NCBI GenBank assembly: GCA_033026295.1
Contig: CM065173.1
Coordinates: forward strand, 1,612,001-1,676,000
Origin: Channa striata
Lineage: Eukaryota > Chordata > Actinopteri > Anabantiformes > Channidae
Reading direction: 5' to 3'
DNA: 64,000 nt
The translations under genes were made by a program, and so were the position numbers. Numbering within the stretch: the stretch's first letter is position 1; each line of letters begins with the position of its first letter. The notes beneath the pieces were generated by a model that was given only the letters and a program-made list of their open reading frames with translations, was not told the DNA's origin and did no database searches. This document shows, piece by piece, positions 12,900 through 23,110 of this stretch.

Positions 12900-13215
12900 C
12901 AAGCTATCAAATGTATTGGAGGTTAAGATTAACACAGAACACATAACTGGATGTAAACCAGCTTAAGCAGAAAGAACCTCTTTCCTGCCCATTACCGTAA
13001 CCAACAGCCTATGATATTTGATTGAGCCAAAGTAAATGGTCTACAGTTCTAAAACATTTTTTCTACCTATGTTGTACCCAAATCCCTTTACGATGTTGCT
13101 TCTCATTTACACAAACTGACACACCATCAAAGGCAGCCACCATGCCTGACTAACATTAACAAAGTAAGAGTTTGACATATGGACAAGGGGAACTGGGAAT
13201 CTAACAACAGATCCT
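12900..13215. repeat. Fragment of a high-copy fish repeat
   Basis: Around 13070-13150 the words GTTGTACCCAAATCCCTTTA and ACACAAACTGACACACCATC resemble a common fish interspersed repeat; a related CCAAAGTCCTTTACACTGC piece occurs at 50320-50390. Edges are not definable from this window. Confidence 0.35.
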
Positions 13216-13439
13216 AGAACACATTATCTATCCCCTGAACCACAGCACAAGATCGTCCACAGTTTGCTGTCTCAGCAGCTTGTAAAATGTAAAATGTCTG
13301 TTTTGTTCCAATGAAAGGGAGCTCACAAAAGCTAAGGGAAGACCTTAATTTGCATGGATGAAACTTGTCATTCAAATTCAATCTTTTTCTTATCACAAAA
13401 GGCTTTCACTGCGTTACAGTCAAAATGGATTTTCTATTG

Positions 13440-13700
13440 TCGGCATATGGGGGAAAAACTATTTAATTGTACTTGGGGGCACTGGCACACTACTTATGGG
13501 TTGTTTCAGCTAATTACCTTGATTTCAATTTAGCATTATGAGGAATGTCAAGGTAAAGCATCTGGATTAAAGTGTATTGCTGTAATTAGCAAGTTGCTTC
13601 TAAAAAACATGTGATGTTTGTTGACACCAATTCTAGCATTACATTTCAGAGCACAATATCCAGGCCAATTAAACTAATTGAATTACCTTATTCCAAGACA
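13440..13700. promoter_or_regulatory. Candidate conserved non-coding element downstream of lmo3
   Basis: A repeat-free block with many homeodomain-type cores (GCTAATTACC, GTAATTAGC, CAATTAAACTAATTGAATTA). It has no frame. The call is inference only. Confidence 0.2.
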
Positions 13701-13734
13701 CTAAAACTAGATGGGAACACTCAGAGTAGATGGA

Positions 13735-14065
13735 GATCAGCTATTCATTCATTGTCTTAACTGCTTCTCTTGAGGGGGGCTGGAACCTGTCCCAGCCTTT
13801 GGAGGGTGAGATGCAGGGTACACCCTGGACAGATCACCAGTCTGTCTCAGTGAAACACACCACAGAGAGACATACACAGACACCCAACCACTTGCATTCA
13901 CAGCTACCAATCTACCAATCACCAGTGAACCTGACATGTCAGAGAACAAAAAGGAAACACACAAGCAGAGGGAGACCATGCACAACTCAGAAAGACCAGA
14001 AGACTGGGGATTCATACCAGGGACCTTCTAGTTGTGAGGTGGGAGGGCTAACCCTCACTCTCCTG
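13735..14065 (+). repeat. High-copy fish interspersed repeat
   Basis: The order of words is characteristic of a very abundant fish repeat: TCATTCATTGTCTTAACTGC, GGCTGGAACCTGTCCCAGC, TACACCCTGGACAGATCACC, GTGAACCTGACATGTC, and CAGGGACCTTCTAGTTGTGA. The 114-codon frame across it (13730-14074) is incidental. The repeat class is not certain to me; the GCTAACC-type end hints at a tRNA-like or DNA-transposon origin. Confidence 0.7.
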
Positions 14066-14224
14066 TCCAGATGAAGATCAAATCTGTGTAAAATTAAGAG
14101 TATTTTTACTCATGAAATACACATATGCTATGATTGAGATGCCATGTTCGAATGTTAAGACCTGAGTCCAGCTCTTGATAGTTAAATTTTTTTATAATTT
14201 ATATTTTTACATACACATGGGGAA

Positions 14225-14385
14225 ATTGTTGTCAGACAGCTGAACATAGATGATGGAGGGGGATTCAGTTTCTTGTCCAAAAACCTCCAACATGTAGCCA
14301 GGAACCAAACCACCCACCTTGAAGTTCATGGGTGGTTGTTTTACCAATAGAGCCACAGGTCAAAACCTCAGGATTGCAAAGTATT
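14225..14385 (-). mobile_element. tRNA-derived SINE fragment
   Basis: Read on the minus strand, TGTGGCTCTATTGGTAAAAC resembles a tRNA A box. GGTTTGGTTCC about 45 bases on resembles the B box GGTTCGANTCC. These are the pol III promoter parts of a tRNA SINE head. No tail is distinct. A poly-A stretch at 14409-14441 lies just outside and could belong to another insertion. Confidence 0.5.
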
Positions 14386-14441
14386 GCAATGTATTTTCAG
14401 TTTCAAAGCTTTAAAAAAACAACAACAAAAAAAAAAAAAAC

Positions 14442-16394
14442 AAGACCGTCCTTAAGGATAAAAACTGTATAGAAGACATCGTGGGCTTTCTAGTGGTATT
14501 TGTAAAAATGTATCCAATGAAACAGAGAATCTGTCTTTCTAAAATGGCTGCCATACTGGCCATTGTGTTTTATAGATAAGTAAGTTATCCGATTCAATGT
14601 TTTTAACATACTAAAACCAAAGCCATATCAGTTTTGTATTATTGCTTTGGAGGCATATGCATCATTTTCCATTTATATCATTTTATCCAAAAGGCTACGA
14701 AGAACATAAAACATCCAAGCTTTTAGTAATAATACTTTGTGTCATCCTCAAGAAGAGTCCATAAAACCACTTTGATGGTGAATTGTCTTTATTAGGGACA
14801 TTTCTCCCCCCAGCCATCATTTCTATTCACTTACTCAGCACACTGATGTCTGCGAGCAAATCCAGTCTTCATAGGAGTGTTTTTGTAACTCTGAGTGGAT
14901 CACTGTTCAGTAGTCAATGAACAATGAACAAGTGACTGACAGACATCTTAGCCACTGTTTGCACTAAATAAATCACAGAATAACACTTTAAATAGCTTAA
15001 CAGAGCTAATAGTGCCTCCTCCAAATTCATCACAAAATTTAATTGTCAATGTTCACTACAGTCTGACAATTACTCAAAACCTTCAGTACTTGGTGAAGCA
15101 TCCTTTTCCAGTAGTGGCGTGCTGCAAACGCGATGCATAGCCACATTTGCAGTATTCCTGAAGAATCTAGAGCTGAATGTTTGCCCATTCCACCCATTCA
15201 CCAGCTCTGTGCCTGCTCTTCAAGGATATTAAGTCACCGCACACCTGTATTGTTCACTGAGCTTTTCGTATGACTCTTCAGCTGTCTCAGGGCCTAATCA
15301 GATAGGACACATTTTAGCAGCCTGGGGCGGATTTATTGTAATTGTTTTCAATGAGAGCCCTATCTGCTGGAACAAACCTGCAGTGTCATTGTGATAATGT
15401 ACCTGTGCACTCTCACCTGATGTATATCAAATGTCCCCCTATCTGCTGGAACAAAGAGATAGTTTTCGGACCATTAGCCTAGTCATTGGTTTTATCTCTG
15501 TGTTACACTAAGGGAGGTTTCACTTTGCCCGTGGACTGAAAGACACACTTGGCTGTTCTAACAGGATGAAGTGGTCAATGGAAGTATTACCAAAAAATAC
15601 TAGTAAGTGAAGAAATTAGACAGAAATGTAGCTTGGACTGTTGGGGAATAAAGTAAATTTAGCCACATGGTTAGATAATTAGAAAAAAGATGGACTGCAA
15701 AAGATGGGGTCACAAAGATGCCACAGGGATATAACATACTTTGAGGACTGCTCAAAATTGGTCACTTTGTTGGTATATGGCCCAAAAGAATGTAGGAGAG
15801 AGGGGGTTCTGGGGTCATAAGGTCTACAAGTAAGATAAGATGTTTTTTATTGCTTTGCAAACTGAAAGAGCAAAGACTTTCAAAGGAAACATGAAGGATG
15901 ACGGTACCCCCTGTATGCAAATGATTTTCTACATTTATGTTTTTGTGAGGGTGGTTCCTTTGTTGAGATTGAGTATAAGTAGAAAGGGTTTGAAGTTACA
16001 AGTTAGAAGTATTAACAACCATATGCTCTTCTCCATGGGCATGGAGAATCTAACTGCTAACAGCAACATTGGTTTTCTTGACTACTTTTTGGCAAACTTC
16101 AAAGCCACCTATCTGCCATTTTAGATGTTGTCATTGGTGATGTACATACACTTATTAGTTTACCTAACTTATCAAGAGAAAGAGTGACTGTGAGAAAAGT
16201 CAAAAATAGAACAAACACAGAGAAAGCTATCATTTGCTCGTAAAATAGGAGCAGGAACAATACAAGTATACACTCATAACCTCATTACCGGTTTGCTAGA
16301 GGGCTCAGTTCTTGCTCTTTTTTTCATCTATACTAACTCCATGGGTTCTATATCATTGCCATTCTGAAAACACACAGCTCTTCCTGTCCTTTTA
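14442..16394. other. Intergenic sequence, no gene seen
   Basis: No convincing frame or RNA gene was found. A stretch near 15090-15340 (CTTGGTGAAGCATCC..., TTTGCCCATTCCA) resembles an internal part of a fish Tc1-like repeat, but I could not find terminal inverted repeats. The 94-codon frame at 15840-16124 has no recognisable domain. Confidence 0.5.
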
Positions 16395-16575
16395 CAATTA
16401 GTCATTTTGCAGATGCTTTTATCCAAAGTGACAACTAAGAGGCACACACTGGGGACAACTTGGGAGTTCTGTGTCTTGCTTAGGGGCACTTTGATTTGCA
16501 GCTATTATGACTGGGAGTCAAATCACTGACCCTGTGATTCATAGATGACTGCTCCACAAACTGAGCTACAAGTTA
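16395..16575 (-). mobile_element. tRNA-derived SINE with L2-type tail
   Basis: On the minus strand the element opens with GTAGCTCAGTTTGTGGAGCA, an A-box region. A decayed B box follows (GGTCAGTGATTTGACTCCC), then a body ending TTGGATAAAAGCATCTGCAA and AATGACTAATTGTAAAA. The tail is similar to the LINE end at 19285-19320. That fits a SINE using the 3' end of a partner LINE for reverse transcription, as described for several fish SINEs. Confidence 0.7.
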
Positions 16576-16689
16576 CTTTTTCATCACACATTTCTTAATG
16601 TCTTTCTGACATTGCTGCTTGGATGAGAGAATTTTCAACTCACACTCTTCAAGACAAAAGTTCTAGTCTTTCCAGCAAGACCTACACAA

Positions 16690-18055
16690 GCAATACAATG
16701 AGGGGTATTGTATTCCCTTTCCGGCCCTGAGCGCGAGGCTATGGAGAAATATATTAACAAATATTTGGCGGCCGGACTCTTCCGTCCTTCTTCCTCACCT
16801 GCAGGTTTTTTTTTGTTGTTGGTAAGAAGGATGGAGGCCTCCACCCATGTATTGATTATCGGGGTCTTAATCAGATCAGTGTACATAACCACTACCCAGG
16901 TCCCTTTCACATCCTCTGCTTTTGAGCTCCTGTAGAATGTGCCACAATTTTGACCAAGTTAGATCCTCGCAATGCTTATAATCTGGTCTGAGTGCGTGAG
17001 GGGGAAGGATGGAAGGATGCATTCTCCTCAGCCCCCATCCTAACTCTCCCTGACCCCGAGAGGCTGTTCATAGTGGAGGTGGATGCATCTGATGTTGGGG
17101 TAGGGGCGGTACTGCCCCTGCTGTCTGAGCTTGACCATAAGATTCATCCTTTTGCCTTTTTTTTTACGTCGGCTTTTTGACGCTGAGAGTAATTATGATA
17201 TTGGTAACCGTTAACTATTGGCTGTAAAGTTGGCTTTGGAGGAATGGAGGCACGGGCTGGAGGGGGCCAAACTCCCTTTTAATATTCTCACCGACCATAA
17301 AAACCTTGAATACCTCAAAACCAGCAAAAGACTTAACTCTCGACAGGCTCGCTGGTCTCTGTTTTTCAACAGATTCCAATTTTCCCTAGCTTATTTTCCT
17401 GGACACAATAACTTTAAAGCAGATGCCCTGTCTCGAATTTTTGATTTGCCCCTGATTGTAAAGAACCCAACTTTATTTTGCCCCCCCACCGTCCGTCTAG
17501 CTCTTACCCGGTTAGAAATATGTCACACACCACCAAGCCCATTCCCTCCACCTGTCCTCCTAATCTTCTATTAATCCGTAATGAACTCAGGTCTAAGGTG
17601 CTAGATTGGTGTCATGCTTCACGTATTTTCTGCCACCTGGGAATCTCTCGCAAACTACTTATCATTCACCAACGTTTTTGGTGGCCCACGGTCGTTAGAG
17701 ACACCTGTGTTAGCCTGCCCTGTCTGTGGACTAGTCACCGTCGTCCAAATGAACTTCTGCTGCCTCTCCTCATTCCCAAATGTCCCTGGTCTTACATAGC
17801 TGTAGATTTTGTTACTGGTCTTCTTCCATCCCACGGCAACACAGCTGTACTCACCGCAGTTGATAGGTTTTCCAAGATAGTTCATTTAATTCCCCTACCA
17901 GGTCTACCAACTGCTAGAGAAACTTCCAAATCCCAACCAGCTCCGAGTGACTCTCCCGGCCGAAGCCCACTGCGTCATTTCACCTTTTCATTATTACAAT
18001 AAATCATTTACCCCCACTCACTTGCACTTTGAGTATTAAAAACACATTTCTGATA
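16690..18055 (+). mobile_element. Internally deleted Ty3/gypsy retrotransposon, 3' part
   Basis: Pieces of pol appear in the correct order over several frames. The RT N-terminus (PEREAMEKYINKYLAAGLFR; IDYRGLNQ) breaks off at about 17010, so the YxDD core is missing. RNase H follows (VEVDASDVGVGAV, NILTDHKNLEYL, KADALSR). The integrase zinc region has CHLGISRKLLIIHQRFWWP, and the integrase core has PWSYIAVDFVTG and TAVDRFSK up to 17920. The rest of integrase is deleted, and a partial LTR with CCGGCCGAAGCC and AATAAA ends in TTTCTGATA at 18055. The same LTR end occurs at 36539 and 41406. The copy is non-functional. Confidence 0.88.
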
Positions 18056-18899
18056 AGTTCTTCTGGAAGAAAGACTTTCATTTTGGACTCAAACTTCAAA
18101 ACCGGTACAAATCAGCTGTCAAAACCTCAAAGACACATTTCACGGTGTTCAGGAGACTATGTGCTTAAAATGAGTCTTATGCCATCTACTCTATGGCTAA
18201 GGACTGCTAAATTACAAATTGGAGAAATAAACCACACGTCATGCAGGAGACTGACGTGGTGCAACACTGACATTCTTTGGTAGACTTTATAAGTGCACCC
18301 TAGGCAGAGCTCCCTCAGCCACAAAGAAATCAATGTCTTAATGTTATCTTTTTACAGTTATATTGACTCATATGTTTAACTGTCAATGTCCAGTTTAATG
18401 CATTTAATTCTTGTGTGTGTGTGTTCTTACTTTGTGTTACCAAGATATTAGCTAATTTGCTACGTGATAATCCTTCGATTTGCATCTGTTCACCAGAATC
18501 CACACATGCATGTAATATGAAACATTAACAAATATATTATTATATTCTAGATGCTGTAACATGTTACTTTGTTTTATGTAAAGAAATCTCCAGTGGACAT
18601 TACATTAAACAAAGGAGTCAAATCGATGGCTTAAACACTGCCTCTGGATCTTGGCCTTAGCGTTGGTTAAGAAAAGCCTAACTGACGTTATCTCCTTTTT
18701 TTTTTAATTGGTAATTCTCTCGTCCATACTTGTTCCAATTCTTCTTATAGCTCTCCACGTCTTTTTTATCCATCCTTATCTTTGTAATTCATTTTGTGAT
18801 GACTTGAACTCCAAGCAAACATCTGTTCGTTGTTGAGTCCTGAGATTTTATTCAATCTTCTGGTTTTTATTAACCAGCATTCAACATTGCTGGCTCCAC
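18056..18899. other. Intergenic sequence, no gene seen
   Basis: AT-rich unique-looking sequence. Short frames have no recognisable content. Confidence 0.5.
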
Positions 18900-19322
18900 G
18901 CGGCCCTATTTCGGCCACATTCAACCCGCAGCGCTTGTTCAGACATCCAGCAGACCAGTAATCATGATGCCTGCCAGCTGACCAAGGCGCATTTCCTCAG
19001 ACGGGACAACTACGCCTCGAGCGGGTGGGCGAATCCTCATTCTGGTATCTCGCGTGTTAACAGAACCGAGGCAGCCCTCCCTGTTCAGCAGACCGGTACC
19101 AACTCGCAGCCTAATCTTGCAGATCATCCTGTGGCAGCTAAAGGCCAAGTTTCTCTTATTTCTACGAAGTCTGATGTCTATACATAAGCCACTAGCACAA
19201 CTGAGCCTTTCTAAAGTATTTTTCACGTTATTTAGCACCTCAAAATTTAAACTTCTTAAATTACACCTTGCTTTATAATTTCCTTTGGATAAAAGCAAAT
19301 CACAAAATGTAAATGTAAATGT
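18900..19322 (+). mobile_element. Possible LINE 3' region with (TGTAAA)n tail
   Basis: The stretch is GC-richer than its surroundings and ends with TTGGATAAAAGCAAATCACA followed by AATGTAAATGTAAATGTA. That is the 3' end style of CR1/L2-related fish LINEs and their SINEs. The coding part cannot be assigned. Confidence 0.4.
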
Positions 19323-20150
19323 ATTATACCATGGTGCTGTTATAAGTCAGGTATTTTTTGTCTGTTTTAATTTTCTATAGAAATTGTTTTTCTGTGTGTG
19401 TCCCTGCACTCACATTTGCATTCAAATTCTCACCATAATCATCGTTAGGATTCTGGACTCCTCCCTTTCTCGGCTGGTTCCCGGTGCAATCGCCCTTAGC
19501 CTTTCATTTTGCCTTTTATCATCATCATCACCCCTGCATGTTTTGTATTTAAGTGCTTGTGTTGAGTTTTGGGGTTGCTAGTGTGTCATGGTCCGTTCTG
19601 GTGCGTCTCCCTAATGTGAGTGTGTTGATAGTTCTAGTAGGTTTGTTAGTCATCTTGTGTATTATTAAACTCCTCTGTAAGAGTGATTTTCTGTTATACT
19701 GTTATATATATTATAGTCTTCTCATTATTACAGCTCCCCTAACCATTTTGACCTCAGTCATAAACACATATTAGAATTATCACCCTTGTGAGTTACAACT
19801 TAAAAACTGATAAATTAGGACTTTGTAAAATCATATTCATGGCAGAGCTGCCGTATTGGATTGTATTAGATTGTACAGGTGTACCTAATAAAGTGGCCAG
19901 TGAGTGCAGCTCTGCATGTAAAAAGCCAAAAAGTAGTAGTAGTTCATTAAAACACCTGTAATACATACAAACCCATATTATCCATAGTGAGTTTATGTAG
20001 TATGACATAGCTGTTTGGTCTGGTTTGCCATATAAATTATTACCGAGCAGCCTCCATAATAAACCTGCCCCAAGTCTCTTTACCAGCTACCCACGTCAGA
20101 TGGAGGGAAAAAAAGCATCAGTGAGTAACATTGATAGAATTATATGAGGA
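19323..20150. other. Intergenic sequence with a short repeat word
   Basis: No gene seen. At 19872-19905 the string TGTACAGGTGTACCTAATAA, followed by AGTGGCC, is a common fish repeat terminus; an inverted relative lies at 10837-10875. Confidence 0.45.
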
Positions 20151-20151
20151 T

Positions 20152-20195
20152 GAGCCCAGTTACTCTAGGTTCTCTTACCTATAGTAACTGGGCTC
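20152..20195. repeat. 18-bp inverted repeat (hairpin)
   Basis: GAGCCCAGTTACTCTAGG at 20152-20169 pairs with 20178-20195 with one mismatch over an 8-base loop. It directly abuts the microsatellite that follows. Confidence 0.9.
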
Positions 20196-20198
20196 TGT

Positions 20199-20222
20199 TA
20201 TATATATATATGTATATATATG

Positions 20223-20256
<34 letters not shown>

Positions 20257-20380
20257 TATACACATATATATGTATATGTGTGTGTGTGTGTATGTGTATA
20301 TATATATACACACACACACACACACATACATATATATATCTATATACACACACACACATACATATATATACATATATATG

Positions 20381-20415
<35 letters not shown>

Positions 20416-20456
20416 ATACATATATACATATATGTATATATGTATATATATATAAT
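20199..20456. repeat. Compound (AT)n/(GT)n microsatellite
   Basis: About 258 bases of alternating TATATA, TGTGTG and ACACAC blocks with local self-complementarity. Frames of 80-103 codons on both strands here read only Tyr/Ile/Cys/Val/His/Thr repeats and are artefacts. Confidence 0.98.
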
Positions 20457-20579
20457 TTTATTTTTTACACCAGAAGTGTTCTAGATGTGTTATCACAACA
20501 ATAACACTCCTTAACCACATCACTCAACACCACCCTGAATGAAGCGTTTCAATAGGTTGCATGACCTTGCTTACCCTTT

Positions 20580-20935
20580 TGTCTAAAACTTTGCCATCTT
20601 GGTCTTGGTCATCTTGGTAAAGTCCAAACTATACAAACATTTAGAGAAAACCCAACAAATCCCCCTTGAGCAGCTTTAGGCAACATTGGAGAGGAAAAAC
20701 TCTCTTTAACGGAAGAAACCTCCAGCAGAACCAGGCTCAGGGTGGACGGACATCTGCCTTGACCTGTTGGGCTGAGTGGAAAACATTGGGCAGGTTGGTA
20801 GGACCAGTAGCTCCAAAACCGGGGACACCTGAGGACAGGGACAGAGAGGGAGAAGGACAACTACGGGAGAAAAAAAGACATGCCTGGTTGGTGGAAGCCA
20901 ATTAGACACAGTTACCAAAGTCCACGTAAAGTACA
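20580..20935 (-). mobile_element. L2 LINE 3' UTR fragment
   Basis: In reverse complement it matches the L2 3' UTR: TAAAGTCCAAACTATACAAA, GGAAGAAACCTCCAGCAGAA and GGGGACACCTGAGGACAGGG occur in the same order as at 34420-34760. No coding remains. Confidence 0.88.
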
Positions 20936-20994
20936 GAATTAAAGTAGCACAGCTGTTGCATATGTAAGTTTTTAGCCATGTTTGAAGTTTAATA

Positions 20995-22180
20995 ATTTCT
21001 CCAGTCTCCTGCTGTGTGCACTAGCAGACCACTCCATAGAAGATGGCTGAGGCGACCAGAGAGTCACAAAAGGTCTTCAGTAGTGCTCCCTGCACTTCAA
21101 AAGTGAAGAAAGAGCCCAGTTTATTTGTGGAATTACACGTGTTTCTCTGACACTGACTCCTCCTGCGGTAAGCGTATTGTGTCTCCTTCTCTCTCTCCTC
21201 TGACTTGCTCTGTCTGCCACATGTTTAGTTTTTCCTCGGCCTCCTTTAGTGATAACGGTACATGTAATAAGTGTAAGATTTTTGCAGCTTTGGAGGCGAG
21301 GCTCTCTGAATTGGAAGCACGGCTCCACACCATGACAAACAATCCAACTAGTCAGGCCCCGGTAGCTGGTGCGGACCAACCTAGCATAGCCACTGTTAGC
21401 TTAGCCACTGTTAGCTGTTCCCCAGCAGTACCCGAGCAGCTGGGAAGCCAGGCCGGCTGGGTGACGTGTCGTAAGCGATCTAATGCTAAACAGACGCCCC
21501 AGGTTCACCACCAGCCGGTTCACGTTTCTAATCGTTTTTCCCCACTCAGCGACACACCCTCTGAGGAACGAACTCTGGTAATTGGCGACTCCATAGTCAG
21601 AAACATGAAGCTAGAGACGCCTGCGGCCATAGTCCAATGTTACCCTGGGGCCAGAGCGGGCGACATCGAATTCTATTTGAAACTTCTGTCTAAGGATAAA
21701 CGTAGATACAGTAAGATTATTATTCATGCAGGAACACCTTCATTAGCGTCTCTCCATTGGCTTCCCATTAAATGTAGAATAGAATTTAAAACCCTTCTTC
21801 TTTCCCATAAAGCTCTAAACGGTCAAGCTCCATCATATCTAAAAGATCTACCATATCATCTTACTAGACCACTTTGGTCCCAAAATGCAGGCCTACTTAT
21901 GGTTCCCAGAATTTCCAAAAATAGAATGGGAGGCAGAGCCTTTAGCTATCAAGCTCCTCTCCTGTGGAACCAGCTCCCAGTCCAGATTCGGGAAGCAGAC
22001 ACCCTCTCTACTTTTAAGACTAGGCTCAAAACCTTCCTCTTCGATAAAGCTTATAGTTGGTTATAGTCATGCTGCTATAGGCTTAGACTGCTGGGGGACT
22101 CTGCACTGTGCCACTTTCCTTTTCCTTTTTGTTGTAAATTGGCGCTATAGAAATAAAGTTGAATTGAATTGAATTTTATT
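20995..22180 (+). mobile_element. L2 LINE with internal deletion
   Basis: The copy has a 5' region, an ORF1-type protein and the end of ORF2 with the 3' tail GGCGCTATAGAAATAAAG and (TTGAA)n. The ORF1 C-terminal half, the whole endonuclease and the reverse transcriptase are missing. The coding consequence is given in the entry for 21125-22066. Nearby minus-strand L2 and Rex1-like copies make this a dense insertion cluster. Confidence 0.9.
21125..22066 (+). pseudogene. L2 ORF1 fused in frame to ORF2 C-terminus
   Basis: This is a 313-codon open frame made by an internal deletion. Residues about 1-200 are L2 ORF1: CNKCKIF zinc-like start, a short coiled-coil ALEARLSELEARL, then VIGDSIVRNMKLETPAAIVQ and YPGARAGDIEFYLKLLSKDK. 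The GDS block suggests the SGNH-hydrolase-like fold known in ORF1 of some CR1/L2 elements. At about 21732 it passes straight into ORF2 C-terminal sequence (PSLASLHWLPIKCRIEFKT) and ends at SWL. The RT is absent, so it cannot mobilise itself. It remains fully open, which is notable for such a derivative, but no host function is implied. Confidence 0.85.
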
Positions 22181-22204
22181 TAATTTTATTTAATTTATTG
22201 TTTA

Positions 22205-23110
22205 GTCGAACACATAGCTATTTGTAAAAGTTCACCTGGATGTTCACCAGTCGAAAAGTTAAGCGTGAGGACCTGTGTAAGTCCACCACCAGCTCTTTGG
22301 TTTTCGCCACGTTGTTCTGGAGATAGCAAAGTTCTGGATCAGTTCCCTGGCATGGCATAGTCATCAGAGAACTTCTGCAGGTTACAGGATCCTGAACTGA
22401 CCAAAACGTCTGCAGTGTAAACAGTGAGCAGAAACGAAGCCAGAACCATTCCCTGATCCTCCTTCTTAGCTCCATCCACGCAGTTTTCAGCTCCTCCTTG
22501 TTAACTGATTTAAAAGTCCTCTTCTTATTTTTCTCCTTTAGGAGAGCCTTTATCAGGGTTAATCCATTAATCCATGGCTTGTTTTGGGGGAAGCACCCTA
22601 TAGTCTTGGTGAGTACAGTGTTCTCCACACAGAAGTTGATATAGTCCATTACAAGGTCTTTTAGAGACTCTATCCTTCCCATGTGGATTGCACAATTCCT
22701 CCAACACAGCTGTTTCAAAACAGCCTTTCAGTGCCTCTTTGGTCATATCAGACAATGTCTTCACTGTGCGAGAGACAGCTGTTTGCCTGCATACAAGGGG
22801 TTTAAACACATGCAGGAAGTGAACTAGGCTGTGATCTGATCTTCCCAAGGTGGGAAGGGGTGATGTTATTCACAAATAGGACTGGCAGCCTCCTCCTTTC
22901 CTCTTACCGCATTCCGAGATCCTGTCTGCTCTCATCAGTTGAAATCCGTCCAGTACCACAGTCGTATCCAGTGTTAGCTTAGTTAGCTATAACTCTTTAA
23001 ACAGCATGATGCTGGCTTCCTTGTGACGGGTCAGAGCGGCTAGCTCGTCCATTTTGTTAGGTAGAGATCTCATATTTCCCATGAAGTTGCATGGCAGAGT
23101 TAGTCTATAC
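22205..23110 (-). mobile_element. Rex1/CR1-like LINE, minus strand, left of the hAT insertion
   Basis: The copy reads leftward. Its endonuclease end is near 23060-22860, with the same start words as the element at 1-200 (CTAGCCGCTCTGACCCGTCA, GGATTTCAACTGATGAGAGC). The middle carries INGLTLIKALLKEKNKKRTF and LRRRIREW; the RT part near 22230-22480 has QNNVAKTKELVVDL. Frames are broken. Its 5' portion continues beyond the hAT and MITE insertions at 25717-25975. Confidence 0.82.

Noticed and set aside
13730..14074. 114-codon frame and an 88-codon antisense frame
   Set aside because: Both lie in a high-copy interspersed repeat whose consensus is not coding as far as I know.
14225..16575. tRNA-like A and B boxes
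   Set aside because: Considered as tRNA genes, but no cloverleaf can be completed and SINE bodies follow, so they were called SINEs.
20144..20504. Several 80-103 codon frames on both strands
   Set aside because: They translate the AT/GT microsatellite into Tyr/Ile/Cys/Val/His/Thr repeats. No gene is supported.
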